Position numbers and translations under genes: made by a program
Source of the DNA: RGIG3513 sp045658985
GTDB taxonomy: Bacteria; Bacillota; Clostridia; Oscillospirales; Butyricicoccaceae
NCBI GenBank assembly: GCA_045658985.1
Contig: JAZOWC010000029.1
Coordinates: 1 to 41,780, forward strand
Direction: 5' to 3'
Length of the DNA: 41,780 bases
Notes under the pieces: generated by a model
Seen by the model: the letters and a program-made list of their open reading frames with translations, nothing else
What the model was told of the DNA's origin: nothing
The model's database searches: none
In this document: positions 30,338 through 38,309 of the stretch, in pieces
How the letters are laid out: every line of letters begins with the position of its first letter
Position numbering within the stretch: the stretch's first letter is position 1

Positions 30338-31998
30338 TATTTCTTCTTTGCCCAGCTGTCCTTCAGCGCGACGGCACGGTTGAATACCAAAGCGCCTTCT
30401 TTGCTGTCCTTGGAATCGAGGCAGAAATAGCCCATACGCATAAACTGGAACCGCTCGCCCATCTGAGCGCCGCCCAGACTCTGCTCAAGCTTGCAGCCCT
30501 GCAGGACTTCCAGAGATTCGGGACTCAGGCACTCGATAAAATCGCGGTCGGCAGCATCGGGGTCTGCAACCGAGAACAGGTTGTTGTACAGTCTGACCTC
30601 TGCATCCACGGCGGTATTGGAATCTACCCAGTGGATTGTGCCCTTGACCTTTCTGCCGTCGGGCGCGTCGCCGCCGCGGGTGTCCATATCCACGGTGGCG
30701 AGGATCTCGGTGACGTTGCCCTCTGCATCCTTAACACAGCCGGTGCACTTGATGATATAAGCACCCTTGAGGCGAACCTCGCCGCCCACATACAGACGGT
30801 TGTACTTGGGCACGGGAACCTCCATAAAATCGTCTGCCTCAATGTACAGATCGCGGGAGAAAGCTACCTGACGCTTGCCGTCGGCCTCACACTCGGGATT
30901 GTTCTCGACCTCAAAATACTCGGTCTGACCTTCGGGATAGTTGGTCAGGGTCAGCTTGACGGGGCGCAGAACGGCCATAACGCGCTTGGCAGTAGCGTTC
31001 AGCTCCTCGCGCAGGCAGTGCTCGAGGAAGCCGTACTCAACCGTGCTGGATACCTTGGACACGCCAATCCTCTCGCAGAAGGTGCGGATGGACTTGGGGG
31101 TGTAGCCGCGGCGGCGCAGACCGCACAGAGTGGGCATTCTGGGATCGTCCCAGCCCACAACGCGGCCTTCTTCAACCAGTCTGCGGAGTTTACGCTTGGA
31201 CATAACGGTATAGTTGATGCCAAGTCGGGCAAACTCTATCTGACGGGGTTTGTGGGGTACGGATACGTTGTTGATGACCCAGTCGTACAGAGGACGGTGA
31301 TCCTCGTACTCCAGCGAGCACAGAGAGTGGGTGATACCCTCGATGGCGTCCTGAATGGGGTGAGCAAAGTCGTACATGGGATAGATGCACCACTTGTTGC
31401 CCTGACGGTGATGGTCGATGTATCTGATACGGTAGATGACGGGGTCACGCATATTGAAGTTGCCGCTCTCAAGATCAATCTTGGCGCGGAGGGTCATGCT
31501 GCCCTCGGGGAACTCACCGTTCTTCATGCGCTCAAAGAGGTCAAGGCTCTCCTCAATGGGTCTGTCGCGCCAGGGGGAGACGGCGGGATGGGTCAGATCG
31601 CCTCTGTAGGACTTAAACTCCTCGGCACTCAGCTGGCAGACGTAGGCCAGACCCTTTTTGATAAGCTCGAGAGCATACTCGTAGGTCTGTGCAAAATAGT
31701 CGGAGCCGAAGTAGAAGCGGTCATCCCAGGTAAAGCCCAGCCACTTGATGTCCTCCTGAATAGCCTCGACGTACTCGTTGTCCTCCTTGGCGGGGTTGGT
31801 GTCGTCCATACGCAGGTTGCACTCGCCGCCAAATTTTTCAGCGGTGCCGAAGTCTATGCACAGAGCCTTGCAGTGGCCGATGTGCAGGTATCCGTTGGGC
31901 TCGGGCGGAAAACGGGTATGAACCTTTTTGGTCTTGCCGCTCTCTATGTCCTCAACGATAAACTCCTCAATAAAATTGGATGTTACGATGTTTTCCAT
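30337..31998 (-). CDS. glnS: Glutaminyl-tRNA synthetase
   Basis: This 553-residue class I enzyme has the HIGH motif in FPPEPNGYLHIGHCKA, the KMSKS variant VMSKRKLRRL, GlnRS-type features such as WDDPRMPTLCGLRRRGY, and the anticodon-binding beta barrels after about residue 340. Many Clostridia lack GlnRS and use the Glu-tRNAGln amidotransferase GatCAB, so its presence next to gltX is notable. It lies 5 bases after the gltX stop in the same operon. Confidence 0.95.
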   Translation of the reverse strand: MENIVTSNFIEEFIVEDIESGKTKKVHTRFPPEPNGYLHIGHCKALCIDFGTAEKFGGECNLRMDDTNPAKEDNEYVEAIQEDIKWLGFTWDDRFYFGSDYFAQTYEYALELIKKGLAYVCQLSAEEFKSYRGDLTHPAVSPWRDRPIEESLDLFERMKNGEFPEGSMTLRAKIDLESGNFNMRDPVIYRIRYIDHHRQGNKWCIYPMYDFAHPIQDAIEGITHSLCSLEYEDHRPLYDWVINNVSVPHKPRQIEFARLGINYTVMSKRKLRRLVEEGRVVGWDDPRMPTLCGLRRRGYTPKSIRTFCERIGVSKVSSTVEYGFLEHCLREELNATAKRVMAVLRPVKLTLTNYPEGQTEYFEVENNPECEADGKRQVAFSRDLYIEADDFMEVPVPKYNRLYVGGEVRLKGAYIIKCTGCVKDAEGNVTEILATVDMDTRGGDAPDGRKVKGTIHWVDSNTAVDAEVRLYNNLFSVADPDAADRDFIECLSPESLEVLQGCKLEQSLGGAQMGERFQFMRMGYFCLDSKDSKEGALVFNRAVALKDSWAKKK

Positions 31999-32003
31999 AT
32001 TGT

Positions 32004-33659
32004 TCAGATCCTTTCAAGATACTCGTTGATACGTTCAATAACTTTATCGCGTCCCAGCACGCTCATAATGGCGCACAGGTCGGGGGTGTTTTTGCGGCCG
32101 GTCACGGCAACACGGATGACCGAGCTGACGTCGCCCACGTGACCCTTGAAGCCTGCGGGATCGGCCTTAAAAGCTTTGACGTCGGGGCAGAAGCCCAGCT
32201 CGGGGCAGATGCCCTTGATGGTCGCAAACCAAGCATCCTTGTCCTGCATGGGGTCGTAGACTGTCAGGTACTTTTGCAGCACTTCTTTCTGGGTGTCGGC
32301 GGGGATTTCGACTTTTTCACAGTCAGTGGTCTTGAGCTCATCGTAGAAATAGCTGATATAAGCCTTTACCTCGTTCCACTTGGCGATGTCCTTGCGGGGC
32401 TTGTTTCCGCCGCGGTCGATGGAGAATATGCTCAGCGCCTTGGCTTTGTCGGCAGAAAGCACCTCAAACAGCTCTCTGTCGTATCTCTCGCTCCACTCCA
32501 GAACGCTCTGCAGCACCTGCTCGGCGCTCATCAGGGAGATGACAGTGCCCGACACGCTCTGCAGCTTAATGAGATCGAACAGAGCACCCGAGGGGCTCAT
32601 CTTGTTGAGCGCAAAGGGGAATGCCGTGTAGTGGGCGGTCTTGTTCTGCTTGCGCCAGTCCTCAAAGTTGGAGTTGGCAATAGTCAGCAGGTATTCCATA
32701 ACTGCGTCTGCGGGGTAGCCCTCCTCCACAAAGTAGCTTACTGCGGCTTCGGGGTCCTTGCGCTTGCTCAGCTTGCGCTTGCTGCCGTTTTCTTCCTTCA
32801 TGATGGTGGGGACGTGGGCGTACTTGGGAGCTTTGAGCCCGCACAGCCAGAACAGCTGCAGGTGGATGGGTGCCGAGGCTATCCACTCCTCGCCTCTTGT
32901 GACGGTGGTGACGCCCATCAGGGTATCGTCAACTATATGCGCAAAGTGATAGGTGGGGATGCCGTCGCTCTTGAGCAGAACGATGTCAACAAAGTTCTCC
33001 TCCATCTCGATGTCGCCGCGGATAACGTCTTTGAATTTGACTCTGCCGCCGGGCTTGCCGGGGGAGCGCAGGCGTACAACGTAGGGAGTGCCGGCGGCTA
33101 TAAGCTGCTCGATCTCCTCAAGCGAGCGCTCGCGGCAGGTCTGGGTGTACTCGCCCCAGTAGCCGGGGGTGACGCCGGCTTTCTCCTGCTCCTCGCGGAT
33201 CTCCGAAATGCGCTCGGCGGTGCAGAAGCAGGGGTATGCCAGACCCTTCTCCACCAGATCCTTGCAGAATACGTGGTAGGGGTAACGGCGCTTGCTCTGG
33301 ATGTAGGGGCCGTAGCCGCCGCTCTCCGAGCCGTCAGCGTGAACGCCCTCGTCAAAACGGATGCCGAAGTCGCTCAGTCCGTTGACGATGATGGATACGC
33401 CGTCGTCCATCTCGCGCTTTTTGTCGGTGTCCTCAATGCGGAGGATACAAACGCCGCGGCTGATGTGGGCGGCGCGTTCGGCGGCCATGGAGGCAAATAC
33501 GCCGCCTATATGCAGAAAGCCCGTGGGGCTGGGTGCAAATCTTGTTACAAGCGCGCCCTGAGGCAGCTGACGGGCAGGGTAGGTGCTCTCCATAAGCTGC
33601 TGAGGGGTCTCGTGCACTTGGGGAAACAGCAGATCGGCAAGTTTTTTGGTATCTGTCAT
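32004..33659 (-). CDS. gltX: Glutamyl-tRNA synthetase
   Basis: This 551-residue class I enzyme has TRFAPSPTGFLHIGG (HIGH), LRIEDTDKKRE, the CFCTAERI segment and the KLSKRKDPEA (KMSKS) loop. It charges tRNA-Glu, and in organisms without GlnRS also tRNA-Gln. Start ATG 33659 follows AAGGAG; the frame continues to 33734 through the promoter. It is the first gene of the gltX-glnS-nifS-(4HB)-thiI-cinA unit. Confidence 0.95.
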   Translation of the reverse strand: MTDTKKLADLLFPQVHETPQQLMESTYPARQLPQGALVTRFAPSPTGFLHIGGVFASMAAERAAHISRGVCILRIEDTDKKREMDDGVSIIVNGLSDFGIRFDEGVHADGSESGGYGPYIQSKRRYPYHVFCKDLVEKGLAYPCFCTAERISEIREEQEKAGVTPGYWGEYTQTCRERSLEEIEQLIAAGTPYVVRLRSPGKPGGRVKFKDVIRGDIEMEENFVDIVLLKSDGIPTYHFAHIVDDTLMGVTTVTRGEEWIASAPIHLQLFWLCGLKAPKYAHVPTIMKEENGSKRKLSKRKDPEAAVSYFVEEGYPADAVMEYLLTIANSNFEDWRKQNKTAHYTAFPFALNKMSPSGALFDLIKLQSVSGTVISLMSAEQVLQSVLEWSERYDRELFEVLSADKAKALSIFSIDRGGNKPRKDIAKWNEVKAYISYFYDELKTTDCEKVEIPADTQKEVLQKYLTVYDPMQDKDAWFATIKGICPELGFCPDVKAFKADPAGFKGHVGDVSSVIRVAVTGRKNTPDLCAIMSVLGRDKVIERINEYLERI

Positions 33660-33701
33660 TTTTAACACTCCTTGGAGATTATATATATAACTAATCACTT
33701 T

Positions 33702-33731
33702 ATTATACAATATAATATAAGAGATTAGCAA
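33702..33731 (-). promoter_or_regulatory. Promoter of the gltX operon
   Basis: Minus strand TTGCTA (33731-33726), an 18-bp spacer and TATAAT (33707-33702). The leader of about 35 bases is too short for a T-box. Confidence 0.7.
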
Positions 33732-33833
33732 CAAAAAATCGCAAAATTAAGGGAACTTTTGCGCCAAAAATCAGTCTAACAGTTAAAGTTCATAGAAAAT
33801 TGACGAAATACTGTAGCTTATGCCGAAAACTTG

Positions 33834-33842
33834 TGTTATAAT
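33834..33842 (+). promoter_or_regulatory. Extended -10 promoter of the LCP gene
   Basis: TGTTATAAT at 33834-33842; no convincing -35 at the right distance (TAGCTT at 33814-33819). Confidence 0.5.
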
Positions 33843-33930
33843 ATAGTGACTTATAGGCACAAATACAGGATTTTGGAATAAATCGGGCCATTTTCGGCCG
33901 ACAAAAATGATTAGGATGTGACATACGTAT

Positions 33931-35052
33931 ATGGAACAGAAGAACAAAAACCGCGGTGGCTCCCACGCTGCCGGTATCTCGAAAAAACGTATCATCCGCA
34001 CATCTGTGCTCATAGCCGCCGCCATAGCCATAGTGGTATCTCTGTGCGTGCTGATAGCATTCGTGGTTGATATATTCACCAAGCCCGACCCCAAGCAGCC
34101 CGAACGTCCTCCCGTGATCGTTGATCCGGGCACTGAAGGCCCCGGTACCGACCCCGTCACCGATCCCAAAGACCCGGGCACCGACGACCCCGGCCCCAAA
34201 GACCCTCAGGACAGTACACTCAAGCAGGATTTTTATACCTTCCTCGTGGCGGGCACCAGCGACAACTACAATACCGACACCATTATGCTGGGCGCGGTCA
34301 ATACCAAGACCCTCGAGTGCAATATAATCTCCATCCCCCGCGACAGTATGTATGACACGGTGAGCAAGTACAAGCGCATCAACGGTGCGTACGGCTTCAG
34401 CTATACCGAAACCTACAAAAAAGCCTACGGCGAGAATGCTCCCCGCGGTATGGATGCGCTGTGCGAGGCGGTAAGAAGCATCACCGGCGTATATCCCCAG
34501 TACTACTGTCTGGTCAAAATGGACGGATTCATTGAGATCGTGGACGATATCGGCGGTGTGCAGTTCAACGTGCCCGTGGATATGTACCATCCCGATCTTG
34601 ACCCCGATTTTCACATCGACCTCAAAGCAGGCGACCAGCTCCTCGACGGCAAAAAAGCTTTGATGCTGGTGCGCTATCGCAGCTACAAGATGTCCGACTT
34701 TGAGCGCATGAATATGCAGAAGCAGTTCTTTGTCACCGTGCTGCAGCAGGTCAAGGATCGGTTCGGCGTCAAGAATGCTGCCAAAATAGTGGGCACCGTA
34801 GCTGATAATATCAAGACCGATATGCCCGTCGAGGATATGCTGTGGTTCTACAATAACGTGCTCAGCAAGATGAATCTGGGCGAGGATATACACTTCTACA
34901 CCCTGCCCTACAGCGGCACGGGCAAATATCAGGGTCAGGACTACGTCTACATCGACAAAACAGCCGCTCTGGAACTGCTGAACAAGACGGTAAATCCGTT
35001 TACTACAGACTTAACCGAAGCCGATGTAAACATCCTTGACCTGAAGGATTGA
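33931..35052 (+). CDS. LCP-family (LytR-CpsA-Psr) cell-wall polymer transferase
   Basis: This 373-residue membrane protein has a basic cytosolic start, one transmembrane helix (about 24-50), a Pro/Asp/Gly linker rich in PGTxxPGTD repeats (about 60-95) and an LCP domain. That domain includes YNTDTIMLGAVN, IISIPRDSMY, KRINGAYGF, GVYPQYYCLVKMDGF and LMLVRYRSYKMSDFERM, with the conserved Asp and Arg residues that bind the polyprenyl-phosphate substrate. It would attach teichoic acid or capsular/secondary polymer to peptidoglycan; SLH anchoring polymer is a plausible substrate given the SLH gene here. The ribosome site (AGGATG) is weak. Confidence 0.92.
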   Translation: MEQKNKNRGGSHAAGISKKRIIRTSVLIAAAIAIVVSLCVLIAFVVDIFTKPDPKQPERPPVIVDPGTEGPGTDPVTDPKDPGTDDPGPKDPQDSTLKQDFYTFLVAGTSDNYNTDTIMLGAVNTKTLECNIISIPRDSMYDTVSKYKRINGAYGFSYTETYKKAYGENAPRGMDALCEAVRSITGVYPQYYCLVKMDGFIEIVDDIGGVQFNVPVDMYHPDLDPDFHIDLKAGDQLLDGKKALMLVRYRSYKMSDFERMNMQKQFFVTVLQQVKDRFGVKNAAKIVGTVADNIKTDMPVEDMLWFYNNVLSKMNLGEDIHFYTLPYSGTGKYQGQDYVYIDKTAALELLNKTVNPFTTDLTEADVNILDLKD

Positions 35053-35062
35053 TGGTTTTGGA

Positions 35063-35330
35063 AATCGCGCCTTTCGAGATTCTGGCTCGCAGCCACCACA
35101 TCGCCGTACACACGGTACTGTCAATGTGTTGGCTGCTTCCATAATGCGCGAAATCCATCGATTTCCCCCGGAGCTTTTGGCGGGTCGCGGATTTGCCGTA
35201 CACACGGTACTGTCAACCCTCGCGTTAGTTGTATATGGACGAAATCTGCACAAAACCCCCGAGGGATTTTTGGTACACACGGTACTGTCAATGTGTTGGC
35301 AGCGATCATAATACGCGAAACCCCGTTCCC
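35063..35330. repeat. Three tandem GTACACACGGTAC repeats
   Basis: Cores GTACACACGGTACTGTCAA at about 35105, 35191 and 35271 are about 80 bp apart. Copies 1 and 3 share TGTGTTGGC and ATAATGCGCGAAA/ATAATACGCGAAA flanks; copy 2 has a different inner segment. The outer parts GAAATCGCGC and GCGCGAAATCC can pair. The region is noncoding. Confidence 0.75.
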
Positions 35331-35339
35331 CCGAGGCTT

Positions 35340-35478
35340 TGAAACCGCGCCTGATAAGCCTTCCCCTTGGGGGTAGCGAAGCGGCGACGCGGTGTTGAAT
35401 GACACCACGGTGTGGTGTCAGACCCGCGGCGTGACCGAGCCGCAGCGAGACGGGGACCGCTTGCGGTGGATGAGGGGC
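35340..35478. repeat. AAGCCTTCCCCTTGGGGG...GATGAGGGG repeat
   Basis: A purine/pyrimidine-biased repeat holds small inner palindromes, GACACCAC/GTGGTGTC at 35400-35420 among them. It resembles common intergenic repeats of Oscillospiraceae as I recall them. I see no gene. Confidence 0.55.
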
Positions 35479-35509
35479 AAATTATACAACACTCTAAACC
35501 TTTGAATCA

Positions 35510-35540
35510 AAAAACAGACGGAAATTTTCCGTCTGTTTTT
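35510..35540 (+). terminator. Terminator-like hairpin (probably bidirectional)
   Basis: AAAACAGACGGAAA (35511-35524) pairs with TTTCCGTCTGTTTT (35526-35539) with T on both strands. It probably ends the LCP transcript after the repeats. Confidence 0.85.
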
Positions 35541-35589
35541 AGCAATCAGCGGATTTTTACACACAAATCCTTTTCTGGGAGGTATTTTT

Positions 35590-36306
35590 ATGTTTGATTT
35601 TAGCGGTAAAATTGCCGTTGTTACAGGCGGCGCGCAGGGCATCGGCGCCTGTATTGCACGCCGTTTTGAGGAGGCAGGCGCCAAGGTGGAGATCATCGAT
35701 CTTCTTCCCAACGATTGCTTCGTGGGGGATATCGGGAGCAAGACCAATCTCGAAAACTTCGCCTCCCACGTCATCGCAAAACACGGCCGTATAGACTATC
35801 TCATCAACAATGCCGCACCGCTGATGCGCGGCATAGACGAATGCAGCTATGACGACTTTGAGTACGCACTCAGAGTGGGCGTCACAGCGCCATTTTATCT
35901 GACCAAGCTGTTTATGCCATACTTCACGGAGGGCGGCAGTGTGGTCAATATTTCGTCCTCCCGTGACAGACAGAGTCAGCCACAGACCGAGAGCTACACC
36001 GCCGCCAAAGGCGCCATTGCCGCACTGACCCACGCGCTGGCGGTGAGCCTTGAGCATTGGGTGCGGGTCAACTCCATCTCTCCCGGCTGGATCGAGACGC
36101 GTGGGCAGGTCTGGACGGGCGCCGACGCTTTGCAGCAGCCTTCCGGCAGGGTTGGCGTGCCCGAGGATATTGCCAATATGGTGCTCTACCTCTGCTCGCC
36201 CATGGCGGGATTCATTACCGGTGAGAACATCTGCATCGACGGCGGCATGACCCGCAAAATGATCTATCACGGTGACTGCGGCTGGACACTCACCGCGGAC
36301 AAATAA
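35590..36306 (+). CDS. Short-chain dehydrogenase/reductase
   Basis: This 238-residue SDR oxidoreductase has the NAD(P)-binding TGGAQGIG (about 13-20), the NNAA motif (about 75), catalytic Ser in NISSSRD and the YTAAK active site (Tyr and Lys four apart, about residue 137). PGWIET follows. Acidic Asp after strand 2 (EIIDLLP) suggests NAD rather than NADP. The C terminus ends with an unusual Trp/Cys-containing tail (HGDCGWTLTADK). ATG 35590 has GGGAGG 7 bases upstream. It stands alone; the substrate is not predictable. Confidence 0.9.
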   Translation: MFDFSGKIAVVTGGAQGIGACIARRFEEAGAKVEIIDLLPNDCFVGDIGSKTNLENFASHVIAKHGRIDYLINNAAPLMRGIDECSYDDFEYALRVGVTAPFYLTKLFMPYFTEGGSVVNISSSRDRQSQPQTESYTAAKGAIAALTHALAVSLEHWVRVNSISPGWIETRGQVWTGADALQQPSGRVGVPEDIANMVLYLCSPMAGFITGENICIDGGMTRKMIYHGDCGWTLTADK

Positions 36307-36367
36307 CAAGCCTGCACGGGCAACCGCCGAACTCCCAAGCAACGATCGGCAGATAATTACATACCCT

Positions 36368-36394
36368 AAAAAAGAAGCCTGCGGGCTTCTTTTT
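36368..36394 (+). terminator. Terminator of the SDR gene
   Basis: GAAGCC/GGCTTC stem with a TGCG loop between an A-run and a T-run. Confidence 0.9.
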
Positions 36395-36482
36395 GGTGCA
36401 CTTTTTAATGGACAATGTGTTTGATAAAATGAACATGTCATTAAAAAGAGGTGATGCATATTGAAAGTATAATATCGCGTTA

Positions 36483-36510
36483 TTGACAGATAACGAAAAA
36501 AACGTACAAT
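36483..36510 (+). promoter_or_regulatory. Candidate promoter of the barnase-barstar pair
   Basis: TTGACA (36483-36488), a 16-bp spacer and TACAAT (36505-36510). Transcription would begin near 36517, within the AAAAGGAG site, so the leader would be almost absent. A second candidate TATAAT lies at 36468-36473. Confidence 0.5.
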
Positions 36511-36523
36511 AAAAGGAGAATAG

Positions 36524-37117
36524 ATGGAAGAAAAAATTATAGTAAACATTCTAAACAACTTAATGCAGGATAAAGATCTTGGCGGAGACAGTACCAAATG
36601 GGCAAATTGGCAATCAATGCTGACTCTTACTACATGTTTGATGTGTGTAAAGAACCACGGGAAAATAGTTGATATTTCGGTTATGGAAAATAAAAAACGA
36701 GTGAATGCACATCCAAATTGCAAGTGTGTGTTTGTTCCTATGAGGACAAAGAAAGTGGGTACGTCATCTGATATGGGAATAGATGGCGTTGATGTGTATT
36801 TGTTTTTTTATAATCAATTGACGGAGTACTATGTCAGCAAGGAAACAGCATATGGCGCTGGATGGAAAAGTAAGAGCAAAAAATTAGATAGAGTATTGCC
36901 CGGGAAGATGATAGGCGGAGATCGGTATTTTAATGATGATCAAAAGCTTCCAACAGAGGTCAACAGAGTATGGTATGAGGCAGATATTGATTATACCGGA
37001 GGAAGAAGGAATGGAAAAAGAATACTGTACTCGAATGATGGGCTAATATTTGTCAGCGATGATCACTATCAAACTTTTTATGAAATAGTGGGGACAAGGA
37101 GTGTGGGGATCCAATGA
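36524..37117 (+). CDS. Barnase-family ribonuclease toxin with MuF-like zinc motif
   Basis: This 197-residue protein has two parts. Residues about 30-75 hold CLMC and AHPNCKC (Cys38, Cys41, His63, Cys66, Cys68), the C-terminal cysteine motif of phage MuF/SPP1 gp7-type head proteins. Residues about 88-190 form a ribonuclease N1/barnase domain: VLPGKMIGGDRYFN, RVWYEADIDYTGG, KRILYSNDG and DHYQTF. All barnase catalytic residues are matched: Glu152 (E73), Arg166 (R87) and His181 (H102). There is no signal peptide, so it acts inside the cell or is delivered with a larger partner. It overlaps the barstar gene by ATGA. The DNA is clearly more AT-rich than the neighbours, suggesting transfer. Confidence 0.9.
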   Translation: MEEKIIVNILNNLMQDKDLGGDSTKWANWQSMLTLTTCLMCVKNHGKIVDISVMENKKRVNAHPNCKCVFVPMRTKKVGTSSDMGIDGVDVYLFFYNQLTEYYVSKETAYGAGWKSKSKKLDRVLPGKMIGGDRYFNDDQKLPTEVNRVWYEADIDYTGGRRNGKRILYSNDGLIFVSDDHYQTFYEIVGTRSVGIQ

Positions 37118-37425
37118 AATATACCGTAAACCTTCAAAACGTGGAATATTATTTAGAACTGCACGGGATTATTGCACAGGCGTTGGGTTTTCCTGAGCAT
37201 TACGGATGCAACTGGTCTGCTTTCTGGGATTGCCTGACAGATATGTACGGCGAGCCTATACACATCGAGATAGTCGGGCTTGAGTCTGTAGAGCGCAGAT
37301 TTGGAGATGAGGCAGGCAAAATGGTTGAGATCCTGAAGCGATTCAAGCACAACTTTAACGATAAATACGCCGCTGATATCCAAATTGAGATGGTCAGCGG
37401 CAGCGTTCGGGTGGCATTGGAATAG
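37114..37425 (+). CDS. Barstar-family ribonuclease inhibitor
   Basis: This 103-residue immunity protein blocks the active site of the barnase-like toxin. The family core FPEHYGCNWSAFWDCLTD matches barstar PEYYGENLDALWDCL. The key Asp39 equivalent is kept (in FWDCL), while the Asp35 position is Ser here. The ATG overlaps the toxin stop, so toxin and inhibitor are made together. A terminator follows at 37434-37463. Confidence 0.93.
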   Translation: MKYTVNLQNVEYYLELHGIIAQALGFPEHYGCNWSAFWDCLTDMYGEPIHIEIVGLESVERRFGDEAGKMVEILKRFKHNFNDKYAADIQIEMVSGSVRVALE

Positions 37426-37433
37426 TGAAAATC

Positions 37434-37463
37434 AAAAAAGAAGCCTGCAATGGCTTCTTTTTT
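37434..37463 (+). terminator. Terminator of the barnase-barstar pair
   Basis: GAAGCC/GGCTTC with a TGCAAT loop, preceded by AAAAAA and followed by TTTTTT. It is near-identical to 36368-36394, so the pair sits between two similar terminators. Confidence 0.92.
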
Positions 37464-37516
37464 GCTGTGCTTTTGGCGGTTTTGCAAAAACTGTGGAAAT
37501 AGGCACAAAAATAGGT

Positions 37517-37522
37517 TATAAT
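37517..37522 (+). promoter_or_regulatory. -10 element before the DUF1232 gene
   Basis: TATAAT at 37517-37522; TGGAAA at 37494-37499 is a weak -35 at 17-bp spacing. Confidence 0.5.
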
Positions 37523-37559
37523 CAAGCTGTACACCACCCCAAAGGAGCTGACTTTTACC

Positions 37560-37925
37560 GTGAGCCGTCTGCGTGAGCGCGCCCAAAAACTCAAAACCGA
37601 CATCCCTGCGGTGTTCATGGCACTCAAAGACCGCCGCACACCCCGTCTTGCCCGCATCATCGCCGCCGTGGTGGTGGTCTACGCCCTTTCGCCCGTTGAC
37701 CTGATCCCCGATTTTATCCCCGTGCTGGGGTATCTGGACGATCTTTTGATCCTGCCCGCGCTGATCGCGTGGTGCGTCAGGCTGATCCCGCTTGATGTGA
37801 TGGCCGACTGCCGCAAGCGAGCCGAGGGCGCGTGGGAACAAAAGAGCGAAAAATGGTACTACGCCATTCCCTTCGTTCTTGTCTGGGCGGCGGTGATCGC
37901 CCTGATCGTCATAGCCTTTATCTAA
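37560..37925 (+). CDS. DUF1232 (YkvA-like) membrane protein
   Basis: This 121-residue protein carries the DUF1232 core YALSPVDLIPDFIPVLGYLDDL (about 41-62), a membrane-associated segment and a C-terminal hydrophobic helix (about 100-121). Function is unknown. The start is GTG 37560 after AAAGGAG at a long (12-base) spacing. It is followed by the ArsC/Spx-like gene 30 bases on, probably the same transcript. Confidence 0.85.
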   Translation: MSRLRERAQKLKTDIPAVFMALKDRRTPRLARIIAAVVVVYALSPVDLIPDFIPVLGYLDDLLILPALIAWCVRLIPLDVMADCRKRAEGAWEQKSEKWYYAIPFVLVWAAVIALIVIAFI

Positions 37926-37955
37926 AAAAATCCCCCCAAAAAAGGAGACATACAT

Positions 37956-38309
37956 ATGCTGACGTTTATCTGCTACCCCCGCTGCACCACCTGCCAAAAG
38001 GCCCAAAAATGGCTGGATGAGCAGGGGATTGAGTACACCCTGCGTGACATCAAAAATGACAATCCCACCCTCCCGGAACTGACCGAATGGTACAGAAAAA
38101 GCGGGCTGCCCCTGCGCAAGTTCTTCAACACATCTGGTCTGCTGTATAAGTCTCTGGAGCTTAAAAGCAAGCTGCCGCAGATGAGTGAGAGTGAAATGCT
38201 GGAGCTGCTTGCCACCGACGGGATGCTGGTCAAACGTCCGATAGTAGTGGACGGAGAAAAGGTGCTCGTGGGCTTCAAAGAAGCCGAATGGAGTGAGCGC
38301 CTGAGATGA
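37956..38309 (+). CDS. ArsC/Spx/YffB-family thioredoxin-fold protein
   Basis: This 117-residue protein has the redox motif YPRCTTCQKAQKWL (CxxC at Cys10 and Cys13), then DIKNDNPT and the C-terminal MLVKRPIVVDG typical of the arsenate reductase/Spx superfamily. The CxxC start and short length fit the arsenate reductase-related/YusI group; a Spx-like regulatory role is possible but the RNA-polymerase-binding Gly is not obvious. AAAGGAG precedes ATG 37956, and the stop overlaps the CPBP gene by ATGA. Confidence 0.88.
   Translation: MLTFICYPRCTTCQKAQKWLDEQGIEYTLRDIKNDNPTLPELTEWYRKSGLPLRKFFNTSGLLYKSLELKSKLPQMSESEMLELLATDGMLVKRPIVVDGEKVLVGFKEAEWSERLR

Noticed and set aside
30631..32142. Long 503-aa plus-strand frame opposite glnS
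   Set aside because: Antisense shadow of GlnRS caused by codon bias; low-complexity Val/Gly/Ala-rich translation with no motifs.
31980..33665. Long 561-aa plus-strand frame opposite gltX
   Set aside because: Antisense shadow of GluRS with the same low-complexity character.
33660..33735. T-box riboswitch before gltX
   Set aside because: The promoter leaves a leader of only about 35 bases, with no T-box sequence or antiterminator.
35557..36723. 388-aa minus-strand frame opposite the SDR gene
   Set aside because: Covers the SDR gene in antisense plus two noncoding parts; no ribosome site, and the SDR motifs are unambiguous.
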